Origin: Phycisphaerae bacterium
GTDB lineage: Bacteria > Planctomycetota > Phycisphaerae > Phycisphaerales > SM1A02
Assembly (NCBI GenBank): GCA_002717655.1
Contig: PBAY01000017.1
Location: 18,015 to 82,014 of the forward strand
Direction of reading: 5' to 3'
Length of the DNA stretch: 64,000 bases
Below are positions 37,552 to 46,363 of this stretch, piece after piece. The notes below the pieces were generated by a model that was not told where the DNA came from, did not search any database, and saw nothing but the letters and a program-made list of their open reading frames with translations. How positions within the stretch are numbered: the first letter of the stretch is position 1; every line of letters starts with the position of its first letter. The translations under genes were made by a program, and so were the position numbers.

Positions 37552-38546
37552 TGCATTCGATCAGCGACGTTCGCAACGTATTCCCGAACCTGAACCAGCG
37601 CCTCATCGACTCTGGAACCTGGTCGCATCGCATACAGATCATCGGAAAGGAAGCAGATACGGTCTTCGCTCACGGCTCTAAGGGAACTCCAGAGCGGATC
37701 ACCTTCGAACATGGCCCGGGAGGTCTCAGCCGGACCATGGAACAGGACCATCAACAGATCCGGATCAAACTCAATCACGGTCTCCATGGTCAACGGTGCA
37801 AGGCCACGATAGACCTTGTGGGAGACGAGCCCATCGGGCCCCATGCGACCACCGGCATGACTGACCAGATCACCCAGATAGGTGTCTGGAAGAAACGCAT
37901 AGAAGGAATGGGGTGTACCGAAGATGGCCAGTACGTTGATCTGCTGATCTTCAGGGACCGTCACAGGCGCCGTGATTCTGGATGCAAGGTCCGAAGCTAC
38001 AAGATCAGCCTCGACCGACTTGCCGGCAATCTCTCCAAGCGTGCGAATGTGTTCCATGACACTGTTGACGGATTCAACATCCATCATGATCACTTCGGCT
38101 CCAGTCACTTCTGCAATCTGTGGCATGAACTGGGCATAGATACTGCCAGTGACAATGTAATCAGGATCGACTGCAATCAACTGTTCCAGATTGGGGCCCG
38201 CACTGTGATCCAATTGAACCGTTGGAATACCACTCCATGATTCAGGAGCCAGACCACGAAGACCAGGAACGCACACGGGCTCAATGCCCATGGCAATCAA
38301 CTGGTCCACAGCAAAGGGAAGCAATGAGGCGATGCGTGGTTGAACTGCTTCAATGACTGAAGTTTCGACTTCTGCGGTGGCACTGGTAGGTGTCAGTACA
38401 CCCTCATCATCCGACTTGTTGTTGAACACGAAGACGAAGGCGACACCAAGCAGGCAGGCCACGACGGCAATGGCCGTATTGGCGATACCTCTGCGAGTCC
38501 TCATGGACCAATGATCAGATGAACAAATCAAACTGCGATTAAACAT
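37548..38546 (-). CDS. Heme/siderophore ABC transporter substrate-binding protein (FecB/HmuT-like)
   Basis: About 332 aa, with an N-terminal hydrophobic segment (IAVVACLLGVAFVFVF) that anchors or exports it. The type III periplasmic-binding fold is seen in RIASLLPFAVDQLIAMGI...VPGLRG, the DPDYIVTGSIY beta-alpha unit, and EFDPDLLMVLFHG. Start: ATG 38546 has GGTGG nearby; ATG 38504 (MRTRRG) gives a more compact signal and is equally possible. It is the first gene of the importer operon; downstream come permease, ATPase and heme oxygenase. An iron-box-like operator lies ~100 nt upstream in the divergent region. Confidence 0.88.
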   Translation of the reverse strand: MFNRSLICSSDHWSMRTRRGIANTAIAVVACLLGVAFVFVFNNKSDDEGVLTPTSATAEVETSVIEAVQPRIASLLPFAVDQLIAMGIEPVCVPGLRGLAPESWSGIPTVQLDHSAGPNLEQLIAVDPDYIVTGSIYAQFMPQIAEVTGAEVIMMDVESVNSVMEHIRTLGEIAGKSVEADLVASDLASRITAPVTVPEDQQINVLAIFGTPHSFYAFLPDTYLGDLVSHAGGRMGPDGLVSHKVYRGLAPLTMETVIEFDPDLLMVLFHGPAETSRAMFEGDPLWSSLRAVSEDRICFLSDDLYAMRPGSRVDEALVQVREYVANVADRMQ

Positions 38547-38648
38547 GATCCACCATTTCTTGAAGTACATGAAGCCGGAAAGCACTCAAAGGGATCCAGC
38601 AGAAGTTGCCAGGTACAAATCAACACAACAAGGCAAAATCGAACTTGT

Positions 38649-38663
38649 TGAGACTAATTCTCA
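38649..38663. promoter_or_regulatory. Fur-box-like operator between the importer and the TPR gene
   Basis: TGAGACT-A-ATTCTCA is a 7-1-7 palindrome with one mismatch, flanked TTGAGACTAATTCTCAAT. It lies in the ~245-nt region between the divergent importer operon and the TPR gene and can control both. Confidence 0.75.
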
Positions 38664-38792
38664 ATTATGGTATCAAACGCCACATCCCTTGAATAGCCCT
38701 TTCTTGAGTCTCTTGGCTGCCTCATGGATCGTCTTCGATCTCTCTATGATCCCTGTTGGCCAGATCAGCCCAAACCTGTGGAGAACTCAGCA

Positions 38793-40457
38793 ATGCTTAC
38801 AACGATCACCCTGCTGACCCTCGCGGCATACCAGCCCGCCAAGACTCCAGAACTACCCGAGGTTGGACCCCCACCAGCCATGATTCTGGAACGGCTGGGC
38901 GAACACCGCAGAGCGATCTCCACGGACTCCGAAGAAGCGCGTCGCTGGTTTGATCAAGGCCTCGCCCTGATGTTCGGCTACAACTTCGACGGTGCAATTG
39001 CCTCGTTCCGTCAGGCAACCGTCCATGATCCTAAGTGCGCCATGGCCTGGTGGGGTATCGCCTACTCCGCCGGACCGAATCAGAACAACCCAGCGATCAT
39101 TCCCCCCAAGGATCAATGGAGCTACGCCGCCGCCCAGCGTGCCATTGAACTCAAGGACAAAGAGTCCCCTGCCAACCAGGCCCTGATCGAGGCCATCGGT
39201 CATCGTTATCAGTACCCGATGCCTGAGGATCTGACGGAACAGGATGAGGCCTATCTCGCGGCCATGATGAAGGTCCATGAACAGTTCCCGATGGATCCGG
39301 ATATTTCCGTCTGGACTGCGGAAGCAATGATCGTCACGCAACCCTGGGAATACTGGTCACTGGAAGGTGAGCCGTTGAACCGCACACCTCAATTCCGCGC
39401 GATGCTCGAAGGCGTCATGGAACTCAATCCAAACCACCCCGCTGCCAATCATCTGTATATCCATGCGATGGAAGCTTCACCATGGCCGGAACTCGCGGAA
39501 CCTGCAGCGGATCGACTCATTGATCTGATTCCCGCATCAGGACACCTGGTCCACATGCCTTCACATATCTGGATGCAGACCGGACGCTATGACGATGCTG
39601 CGGACTGCAACCGTCGGGCCGCCGCACTTGATGACGCCTGGTTCGAATCAGACCCGAACGCAGGTGAGTATCGCTTCTACATGGCGCACAACCGTCACTT
39701 CCTGGCCTTTGCCGCAACCATGCAGGGCCGAAAGCGTGAAGCGGTAGCCGCTGCACGCGCCATCATGGAGGAAGTTCCCGCTGAGCTGATGGAAGCCATG
39801 GGCTGCTTCAGCGATGGGGTTGCTGCCTGCAAATGGCATGTCCTCACTCGCTTCGGCATGTGGGATGAAATCCTCACGGAACCAGAAGCTCCTGAGTGGG
39901 CCGCAATCAATCGCTGCCTTCGCCACTATGCTCGCGGAGTCGCCTACGCCAACACCGGGCGCATCGAAGAAGCCCGTAAGGAACTGAAGGCTTTCGACAA
40001 GGCCGTGACCATGATTCCAGAAGGTGAATGGGTCATGGGCAATCAGCCCGCCGTTGACATCATGCCACTTGGCAGACTGGTCCTCGAAGGCGAGATTGAA
40101 TTCAAGGCAGGCAATCGCGCCAAGGGCCTCGAGCTTCTTGGTCAGGCGGTCGAGCTGGAAGAGACCTTCAAGTATGCCGAGCCTGCACCCTGGATGATGC
40201 CCGCACGTCATGCCTATGGTGCTCTGCTCATCGTCGATGGCAAGCACAAGAAAGCTGAACAAGTCTATCTTCGTGACCTTGAGATCTTCCCTGCCAATGG
40301 ATGGGCCTTGCTTGGATTGCGTGATGCACTTCGAGGGCAGGACCGCCATGAAGAAGCTGCACAGATCGACAAGGCTTTCCGACAGGCGTGGAAAAGTGCT
40401 GATGTCATGCCACCCGCCTCATGCTACTGCGGCGAACCTGTTGCCAAGTCAAACTGA
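38793..40457 (+). CDS. Secreted or anchored TPR protein, probably iron-regulated
   Basis: The start at ATG 38793 has GGAG 9 nt upstream; 554 aa. A short hydrophobic N-terminus (MLTTITLLTLAAYQ) may be a weak signal. TPR motifs: ARRWFDQGLALMFGYNFDGAIASFRQA (near residues 37-63), then ALDDAWF and AKGLELLGQAVELE, and more near the C-terminus (KKAEQVYLRDLEIFPANGWALLG). The middle has clustered histidines in conserved-looking settings: NHLYIHAMEAS, GHLVHMPSHIWMQTGRY, MAHNRHFLAFA. These suggest a metal or substrate site inside a TPR superhelix. The C-terminus ends SCYCGEP. Close homologs are usually annotated only as TPR proteins. The shared iron-box-like operator links it to iron limitation (inference). 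Confidence 0.78.
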   Translation: MLTTITLLTLAAYQPAKTPELPEVGPPPAMILERLGEHRRAISTDSEEARRWFDQGLALMFGYNFDGAIASFRQATVHDPKCAMAWWGIAYSAGPNQNNPAIIPPKDQWSYAAAQRAIELKDKESPANQALIEAIGHRYQYPMPEDLTEQDEAYLAAMMKVHEQFPMDPDISVWTAEAMIVTQPWEYWSLEGEPLNRTPQFRAMLEGVMELNPNHPAANHLYIHAMEASPWPELAEPAADRLIDLIPASGHLVHMPSHIWMQTGRYDDAADCNRRAAALDDAWFESDPNAGEYRFYMAHNRHFLAFAATMQGRKREAVAAARAIMEEVPAELMEAMGCFSDGVAACKWHVLTRFGMWDEILTEPEAPEWAAINRCLRHYARGVAYANTGRIEEARKELKAFDKAVTMIPEGEWVMGNQPAVDIMPLGRLVLEGEIEFKAGNRAKGLELLGQAVELEETFKYAEPAPWMMPARHAYGALLIVDGKHKKAEQVYLRDLEIFPANGWALLGLRDALRGQDRHEEAAQIDKAFRQAWKSADVMPPASCYCGEPVAKSN

Positions 40458-40480
40458 ACGACACTCACAGAACGCTGACG

Positions 40481-42133
40481 CTACTGATTCGTTTCAGGCT
40501 TGATGCCCTGCCAGGTCACGATTGGCACATATCCATGCGCCATCTTTGCTGGGGGATCCACGAAGATCGCTGGATCAAATTGAGCCAGCTCGCCTCCAGT
40601 CGGATCAGCCATGTAGGTTCCATCGATGGGCCATGACTGATGCATCTGCTCGATCAGTTTCTGAAGACGCTCCCGCTCCTGGGTCGACCAGTCGAACTGC
40701 TGGAAGACGGGCTGATCAATGAAGCGATACCAGTAGTAACGGACGGTTGAACCATCAGCCAGTCTTGTCTCGAAAGGACCGGCAACCGGACCCGGACTGG
40801 CCCAGGAGCCTGCCAGAGGTTCGGCTGAATACGGAGGAGGAGTGCGGCGAGGGCCTGGAAACTCCTGTTTCAGAAGCCCCGTTTCTTCAGGCACCTCACT
40901 CGACGAGATGGACTCGCGTCTGTCCTCATGATTGCGGAAGTACGTCGGGAATCTGGCCATGCCATCCTTGATCTCCACCTGATCACTCCATTGAAGGCCG
41001 AAGACATTGCCCTCGAAGACCGTCGGCTTGGCCAGACGATTGATGCCGGTGATCCGCTTTTCATTCTGACGATAAGTCACGGAGCCGGTGCCCACGTCGG
41101 GATTTGACGCGCCGTCTAAGTTGAACTCACCCGTAGGTGCAGATCCTCCCTGTCGCCATTTCAGGACATCGTCATATAGCGCAGCCTTGGAATACATCGT
41201 GACGTCACGAACCAGAACCGTTCGATTATCCTCATCGACGGGAAATTGCAGCTGTGGGATACGTGCATACAACACCCCCTCTTGATCTTCTGCCAGAAAC
41301 TCCGGAACGGTATTGATCTCCATCGATCCGGCAACCGGTCCCGAAGCCGGACGACTGTCCAGACAACGACCATGATCAAACGGATAGTCCCGTGAGATGC
41401 GACTCCAGCACTCTGGCAGGTAATACGCCAGAGGCCCCTTGAAGTTGGTGGCATTCAGAAACAACGTCCAGCTGTTGGAACCCGTCGGCTGCGGATCTTC
41501 ACGTGGATCGGTCAAGGGCAACGCCATGTAGGCATAGCCGAGTTGCTCACCCTTCGGGACACCCGCAAAGGTCAGACCATCAGGCGGAATCAACAGTCGA
41601 TTGCTCACCTGAGCAATACCAAGCATGTCATCGGCAAGCGGCCGGCTGCTGTGAAAGAAGGGCCAGCCAGGTGATGCGACTTCCGTGGTGTAGCAGTTGG
41701 GTGTTGCATTCATGCTGAACTTGGGTGGCCCGTAATGAAAACGGTTCCCGGCCCAGTAACCCAGACCACCCTCGACGGTCTGAAAGACGCTGCCATAGGT
41801 TGGCCCGCGTTCAGGCCAGTTGTCACGGGCAATGGTTCCAACCGGACACAGTGGTTCGGTCTTGTTGTCGGAGCTGTCGGGCGTCAACCAGGTTGAGGGA
41901 AGTCCGATCTGAAACCCACGGATTGGCCGTTCGATCAATGACCACACGCCTGCATAGAAGCCGGCGCCGTAGCGGAACTCCTGCGGTGTCCCGCCAGCAT
42001 GCGACCCGATGTAACCATGCAGACCTCGATGCTCAAGCCGGACCTGAGGCTCACTGGACAAGGCTGGAACAACAAGCATGGCTGCCACGGCGAGAACACT
42101 GCAAGACTTCAAACCTTTGACATTCCTGTACAT
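40481..42133 (-). CDS. Secreted hypothetical protein
   Basis: The start at ATG 42133 (AAGGAAGGG upstream) gives a clear signal peptide (GLKSCSVLAVAAMLVVPALS); 550 aa. The mature protein is rich in aromatic residues, Pro and Gly, with no membrane segment. It has a few Cys in recurring short settings (EPLCPVG, TPNCYTTEV, PECWSRIS). I do not recognise a domain. It is convergent with the TPR gene and divergent from the beta-helix gene at 42317, with two inverted repeats in the shared promoter. Confidence 0.7.
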   Translation of the reverse strand: MYRNVKGLKSCSVLAVAAMLVVPALSSEPQVRLEHRGLHGYIGSHAGGTPQEFRYGAGFYAGVWSLIERPIRGFQIGLPSTWLTPDSSDNKTEPLCPVGTIARDNWPERGPTYGSVFQTVEGGLGYWAGNRFHYGPPKFSMNATPNCYTTEVASPGWPFFHSSRPLADDMLGIAQVSNRLLIPPDGLTFAGVPKGEQLGYAYMALPLTDPREDPQPTGSNSWTLFLNATNFKGPLAYYLPECWSRISRDYPFDHGRCLDSRPASGPVAGSMEINTVPEFLAEDQEGVLYARIPQLQFPVDEDNRTVLVRDVTMYSKAALYDDVLKWRQGGSAPTGEFNLDGASNPDVGTGSVTYRQNEKRITGINRLAKPTVFEGNVFGLQWSDQVEIKDGMARFPTYFRNHEDRRESISSSEVPEETGLLKQEFPGPRRTPPPYSAEPLAGSWASPGPVAGPFETRLADGSTVRYYWYRFIDQPVFQQFDWSTQERERLQKLIEQMHQSWPIDGTYMADPTGGELAQFDPAIFVDPPAKMAHGYVPIVTWQGIKPETNQ

Positions 42134-42248
42134 GCTGCCGCCCTTCCTTGTCCTGAATGTAGCTTGATTAGACTGCTGAACCATACCCAATTGAAGCTAC
42201 ATTCACACTCCTTCGGGTGTTGTGCTCGAATTGGAACCCTTCATGAGA

Positions 42249-42296
42249 ATTGTCTTTGACTGACAATGGATCTCGGCTTCTAATTGACTATCAATT
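42249..42296. promoter_or_regulatory. Two inverted repeats in a divergent promoter region
   Basis: ATTGTC-TTTGACT-GACAAT is at 42249-42267 and AATTGA-CTA-TCAATT at 42282-42296. Both are perfect 6-bp-arm repeats in the 183 bases between the starts at 42133 and 42317. They are possible operators for an unidentified regulator. Confidence 0.4.
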
Positions 42297-42316
42297 GGCT
42301 TGAAACAGGATGCCTC

Positions 42317-43447
42317 ATGCAACACCTCCAATCACTCCTGCTGGCCTGCAGTCTGACCACCGGTATCTGCCTGGCGGACACCATCAACGTGCCTGAAGAT
42401 CATGCAACGATCCAGAGTGCGATCGATGCTTCCGTGGATGGAGATCTGATCCTCGTTGCACCGGGCCTCTATAACGAGTTCGACATCCAGTTCGGAGGCA
42501 AGGGCGTCACGCTTCGCGGCAGCATCGGATCCGATGGACTTCCAACTACGGCGATCACTTCCGGTGATCAGGGCAGGATCATGCTCATCGGTCATCAGGA
42601 GATTGATCCCACGTTGGAGAACCTGGTCTTCACCGCCTCGACGGCCGACACCGCCGTGATGTCATTCCACTCCGATGCCACGTTCCGTAACTGCACGTTC
42701 AGCAACAACTCAGGCTTCCTCGGCGGAGGCTACTACAACCTCAACGGGGCACCTGACTTCATCGACTGTCGCTTCATCGGCAACACCGGCACCTGGGGCG
42801 GAGGCTATGCCTGCTGGGAAACCGGCCAGATGAAACATCCCAACTTCACACGTTGCGTGTTCGAAGGCAATACTGGCGAGATCGGCGGAGGAATGGCCAA
42901 TCTTCGAAGTCAACCGATCATGACCGAGTGCACCTTTGTCGACAATCAAGCCACCATCGGAGGTGGCATCTACAACGATGGCGATTCCTGCTGCCCGCAG
43001 TGGAATGGGAACATCACCTTGATTGATTGTCTGCTGGAGAACAATCAGGCCTCTGAATCAGGAGGCGGTCTGTACAACGCGATCTTCGGGCTTCCCGTGA
43101 TCGAGGGTACGACCTTCAGCAACAACACCGCTGCTGTTTTCGGAAGTGGCATGTTCAGTGAAGATGAAATGATCCCGACGGTCCGTGACTCGATCTTCTG
43201 TGCCAATGAAGGGACCTCGGAACAGATCAGCGGCCCCTGGACGGATGATGGCAACAATTCCATCGAGTCCAGCTGTCCTGAACCCTGCCTGGGTGATTTC
43301 GACCAGAGCGGGACGGTAGGCGTCGACGACCTGCTGTCGCTGCTTGCTGCCTATCAGGTCAATGGAAACGGTGACTGTGACGACGATGGCGACACCGATG
43401 TCGATGATCTCCTGATCCTGATCGGACGTTGGGGACAGTGCCCTTGA
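42317..43447 (+). CDS. Secreted parallel beta-helix protein with dockerin-like C-terminus
   Basis: The start at ATG 42317 (AGGA 7 nt upstream) gives a signal peptide (HLQSLLLACSLTTGICLA); 376 aa. Residues ~22-320 are a right-handed parallel beta-helix: INVPEDHATIQSAIDAS (the usual start of such helices), then repeating rungs NCTFSNNSG, DCRFIGNTG, RCVFEGNTGEIGGG, ECTFVDNQATIGGG, DCLLENNQASESGGG. The last ~50 residues are two EF-hand-like dockerin units (DFDQSGTVGVDD; DDDGDTDVDD, ending RWGQCP). It is probably surface-bound or extracellular, perhaps polysaccharide-binding. It ends 6 nt before the convergent esterase. Confidence 0.87.
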   Translation: MQHLQSLLLACSLTTGICLADTINVPEDHATIQSAIDASVDGDLILVAPGLYNEFDIQFGGKGVTLRGSIGSDGLPTTAITSGDQGRIMLIGHQEIDPTLENLVFTASTADTAVMSFHSDATFRNCTFSNNSGFLGGGYYNLNGAPDFIDCRFIGNTGTWGGGYACWETGQMKHPNFTRCVFEGNTGEIGGGMANLRSQPIMTECTFVDNQATIGGGIYNDGDSCCPQWNGNITLIDCLLENNQASESGGGLYNAIFGLPVIEGTTFSNNTAAVFGSGMFSEDEMIPTVRDSIFCANEGTSEQISGPWTDDGNNSIESSCPEPCLGDFDQSGTVGVDDLLSLLAAYQVNGNGDCDDDGDTDVDDLLILIGRWGQCP

Positions 43448-43453
43448 AGCCGC

Positions 43454-44521
43454 TCAACCGCAGTCCTCACCGAAGACACTGAGCATGAAGAGCAGGTCAT
43501 CGGTATCCACGTCATCATCACCATCGACATCTGAATCGGTTCCAGTCTGGCCCCAGTCACCGATGAGCTGCAGGATGTCCTCGACATTGATTTCCTGATC
43601 GCCGTTCACATCTCCGGGACAGTCAACCACGACCTCACAGCCATTGAGAAAGTCACCGATGTAGGCTTCCTGAATTGAATTCATGCCATGGTTCGCAAAC
43701 CCGCGGACATGGACCACATCCCCATCGAGATAGACATACTCGTAGGTATCTCCATCAATCAGATCACCTTCCCCGATGATCGCGTTCCCCTGATACCCCT
43801 GAGTGATGGCTACGAAGAAGATGGCCCACTGCGCTGGTATGAAGCTGACACCAACGCTTGATTCACCTCCGTAGTAGGGGATGAAGTCATTGACGTTGGA
43901 AACCGCGAGATAGCGACGATCAGGTATCACGAAATGTGACTGGTCATATCCACAGGATTCCACATCTGGATCCGTCTCACCACTCGGGCCATAGAACACT
44001 CCTTCAGCGAACATCGGCTCGATCAACTGCGAGACCACGGCCACGATCTCCGTCAGGCCGGGGTTGTCATTTTCGATCAGAATCCGATTGGCGAATGAAG
44101 CACCATTGGAGAACCCAAGCACGCTGATGCGATCAGGATTCACGTTGTCACAGCTCTGGATCTGTTCGATCAGCTCCCCCACCATTTCAAGATCGGGGGC
44201 GTCACTGTTCTCGGCGCAGATGTTCCAGCTGTTGGCATATCCACTGGGCGCAACCAACGCATGGCATTCCAGAAGGTTGCGAAACCCGGGAATCATGCCC
44301 GGCCCATTGCCGCCATTGCCGTGCAACAGGATACAGACCGGAAATCCACCTGCAGGTGGAGGACCGTCTGGAACATCAACCGCCACTTCGTAGGTCCAGC
44401 CCGAAGGCTCCTGTGACCAGCTCTTCTCGATGCTGAGATCAGTGTTGTTCGAGAGATCCGCTGCCTGAAGAGAACAGTTGATGAGTCCAAGTACGACGGT
44501 GGAAATGAGTGTCTGGTTCAT
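43454..44521 (-). CDS. Secreted poly(3-hydroxybutyrate) depolymerase-like esterase with dockerin-like tail
   Basis: A 355-aa protein with a signal peptide (ISTVVLGLINCSLQAA). The alpha/beta-hydrolase fold has an oxyanion-type loop HGNGGNGPGMIPGF and the nucleophile elbow GFSNG (S138), as in the PHB depolymerase/LpqC family. A late His (FANHGMNSI) completes a plausible triad. The C-terminal ~50 residues are a dockerin-like EF-hand pair (DVNGDQEINVED; DVDGDDDVDTDD). It is probably an extracellular esterase of polyesters or feruloyl-type substrates. The ribosome site is weak. Confidence 0.86.
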   Translation of the reverse strand: MNQTLISTVVLGLINCSLQAADLSNNTDLSIEKSWSQEPSGWTYEVAVDVPDGPPPAGGFPVCILLHGNGGNGPGMIPGFRNLLECHALVAPSGYANSWNICAENSDAPDLEMVGELIEQIQSCDNVNPDRISVLGFSNGASFANRILIENDNPGLTEIVAVVSQLIEPMFAEGVFYGPSGETDPDVESCGYDQSHFVIPDRRYLAVSNVNDFIPYYGGESSVGVSFIPAQWAIFFVAITQGYQGNAIIGEGDLIDGDTYEYVYLDGDVVHVRGFANHGMNSIQEAYIGDFLNGCEVVVDCPGDVNGDQEINVEDILQLIGDWGQTGTDSDVDGDDDVDTDDLLFMLSVFGEDCG

Positions 44522-44581
44522 GAACCCACTGTACCGAATGAGTCATCAATAACATCCCCGAATTCTCAGACAAATCACGGA

Positions 44582-45544
44582 TCAGAGTTGTTCTGCTGCC
44601 GCCTGGCCGCTGGCCAGCGCATGACTCACGGTCGGCCCAAGGCACCAGTCGCCACAGGCGATCAGACCGCGGTCGAGATCAGAGATGCAATCCAGCCCCA
44701 CGGGCCTGGAAACAATCGCATGTCGCCATCGATGCACGGTTGCAGTGGCTTCCACGGCTTCACCCGTAATCCGACTGCAGGATTCCACCAAAGCCGACTG
44801 AACGGAATCATGATCATCTTCAAGATGTTCACGGCTCCACTGCTATGTAGCCAGACCTACCCAGGCCGGGCTTGCCGAACGCCCGGGCTTGGAAGACTGC
44901 ACCGCCAACAATCCCAGCGGCTCTTCTTCAGGAACCAATGCATCCCATTCCAACCGTGGAAGCGAATCGCCCTCAAGCATGAGAGACCAGACTGGATCGT
45001 ATTGAGCTGTTTCAAGCTCAGTGATGCCACTGAAACCGACAGGCTTCAGGAGATCGATAGCCTGAGGAGCAGGAATGGCAACCACCACCCTGCTTGCCGC
45101 AAGACTGTTCGGCTCACCTTCCTGTTCAATGACCCAGTGATCATCCATTCGGGAAAGTGATGCCGCCCGGAATCCGAACTCCACATCAAGATCCGAAGCC
45201 AGATGCTTTACCACCTCGTTCATGGCAGGAATACCGATCCGCCAATGATCGCCTGCAAACTTCGGAGGGGCCATCCCATCCGGCATCCTTGGCGACCATC
45301 GGCCCGAGACGCCTGCTTCATCCCAACCATGGATGATCTCATTTCCACGTGGATCATCCGTTGCCAGGAACTGGCATCCATGATCCAACCTTGCTGAGGA
45401 GCCGCGACGCGTGCTCAACCGGCCACCGGGACCTCGACCCTTGTCGATGACACGTACGGACCGACCCTTTGCGGCCAGCACTCCTGCACACGTGAGCCCC
45501 GCAGGGCCCGCTCCGATTACAACAACATCAAGCAACTTGTTCAT
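44582..45544 (-). pseudogene. FAD/NAD(P)-dependent oxidoreductase (renalase-like) interrupted by an in-frame TAG
   Basis: Read through, the frame encodes 320 codons. The N-terminus has the dinucleotide-binding motif VIGAGPAG (residues 9-16) and a GGRLSTRR segment typical of renalase-like amine oxidases. At codon 234 (44843-44845) there is a TAG. Right after it, in the same frame, the protein continues QWSREHLEDDHDSVQSALVE and ends with the expected flavin-binding C-terminus (LIACGDWCLGPTVSHALASG). No frameshift is needed. It is therefore either a recent nonsense mutation, a sequencing error, or a readthrough site; the base after TAG is C. The ribosome site is weak. Confidence 0.85.
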
Positions 45545-45574
45545 GAGCGGAGCATTGTAGAACGATGGACTCCA

Positions 45575-46357
45575 TCAGGTCGGAGGAGATTCCGGGATTC
45601 GCACATACAACGGCAATGTTCCAACAGACTTGAAACCCATCCGTTCATAGACCGGTGCTCCAACAAGCGAGGCCTGCAGCACAGCCATCGAAGCCCCTGT
45701 ATTCCTGAGTGCCGAGACGGCTAATCCAGTCACTGCTTCACCCAGACCTCGTCTCCGAAACTCTTTCCTGGTCGCCACGCAGTAGACCCCGCCCATGGTG
45801 CCGTCATGAAACGACATCGACGTGGCCACCATCTGATCGTCATTGAAGACCGCAAAATGCTCAACTGCCATTCCTTCAGGAAGTTCCTGATGACCGAACA
45901 TGGCGCCCACTGGGGTCGGGATCTCATAGCCCTCACACATCGCCTCCACCCAGGTATCGCCCTCCTGCTCGATGTCAATGGCACGCATGCTGAAACCATC
46001 TGGACAACTCGGATCGGACCACTCGTCAAGCGGGATCCACATCGCCGGCATCTGTTCCGCCATCAGGAATCCATACGGCTCAAGCACGGTTCGAATCTCG
46101 TCCGTTTCCACTCCGGGAAGCATGATCCCTGCTGGCTGATTCACTTCAGCAAGAAGACCTGCCAGCTGGTTCAGTGAATCAAGATCAGACGCCTTGGAAA
46201 GGATTCCAAAATTCGCAAACGGATGCGGCAGATGCGTAATCAGACTCCACCACTCATCACGACAGTCCACCGATTCAACCCGGCCCATGAGCCTGAACAC
46301 TTGAACAAACTGATCGCCAATCAATCGATAGAGTTCCTGCTTGTTGACCTCATCCAT
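45575..46357 (-). CDS. GNAT-family N-acetyltransferase
   Basis: A 260-aa protein. The C-terminal half holds the GNAT acetyl-CoA site: VYCVATRKEFRRRGLGEAVTGLAV (the R-x-x-G-x-G loop in RRRGLG), then a helix and the final strand VYERMGFKSVGTL. The N-terminal half is a degenerate GNAT-like domain. GAGGT precedes the ATG. It lies between the interrupted flavoprotein and the polysaccharide acylation genes, all on the minus strand. Substrate unknown. Confidence 0.88.
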   Translation of the reverse strand: MDEVNKQELYRLIGDQFVQVFRLMGRVESVDCRDEWWSLITHLPHPFANFGILSKASDLDSLNQLAGLLAEVNQPAGIMLPGVETDEIRTVLEPYGFLMAEQMPAMWIPLDEWSDPSCPDGFSMRAIDIEQEGDTWVEAMCEGYEIPTPVGAMFGHQELPEGMAVEHFAVFNDDQMVATSMSFHDGTMGGVYCVATRKEFRRRGLGEAVTGLAVSALRNTGASMAVLQASLVGAPVYERMGFKSVGTLPLYVRIPESPPT

Positions 46358-46363
46358 TGGGAT

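Noticed and set aside
42243..42257. Possible iron box TGAGAAT-T-GTCTTTG near the beta-helix gene
   Set aside because: Only the left half fits; the right half does not.
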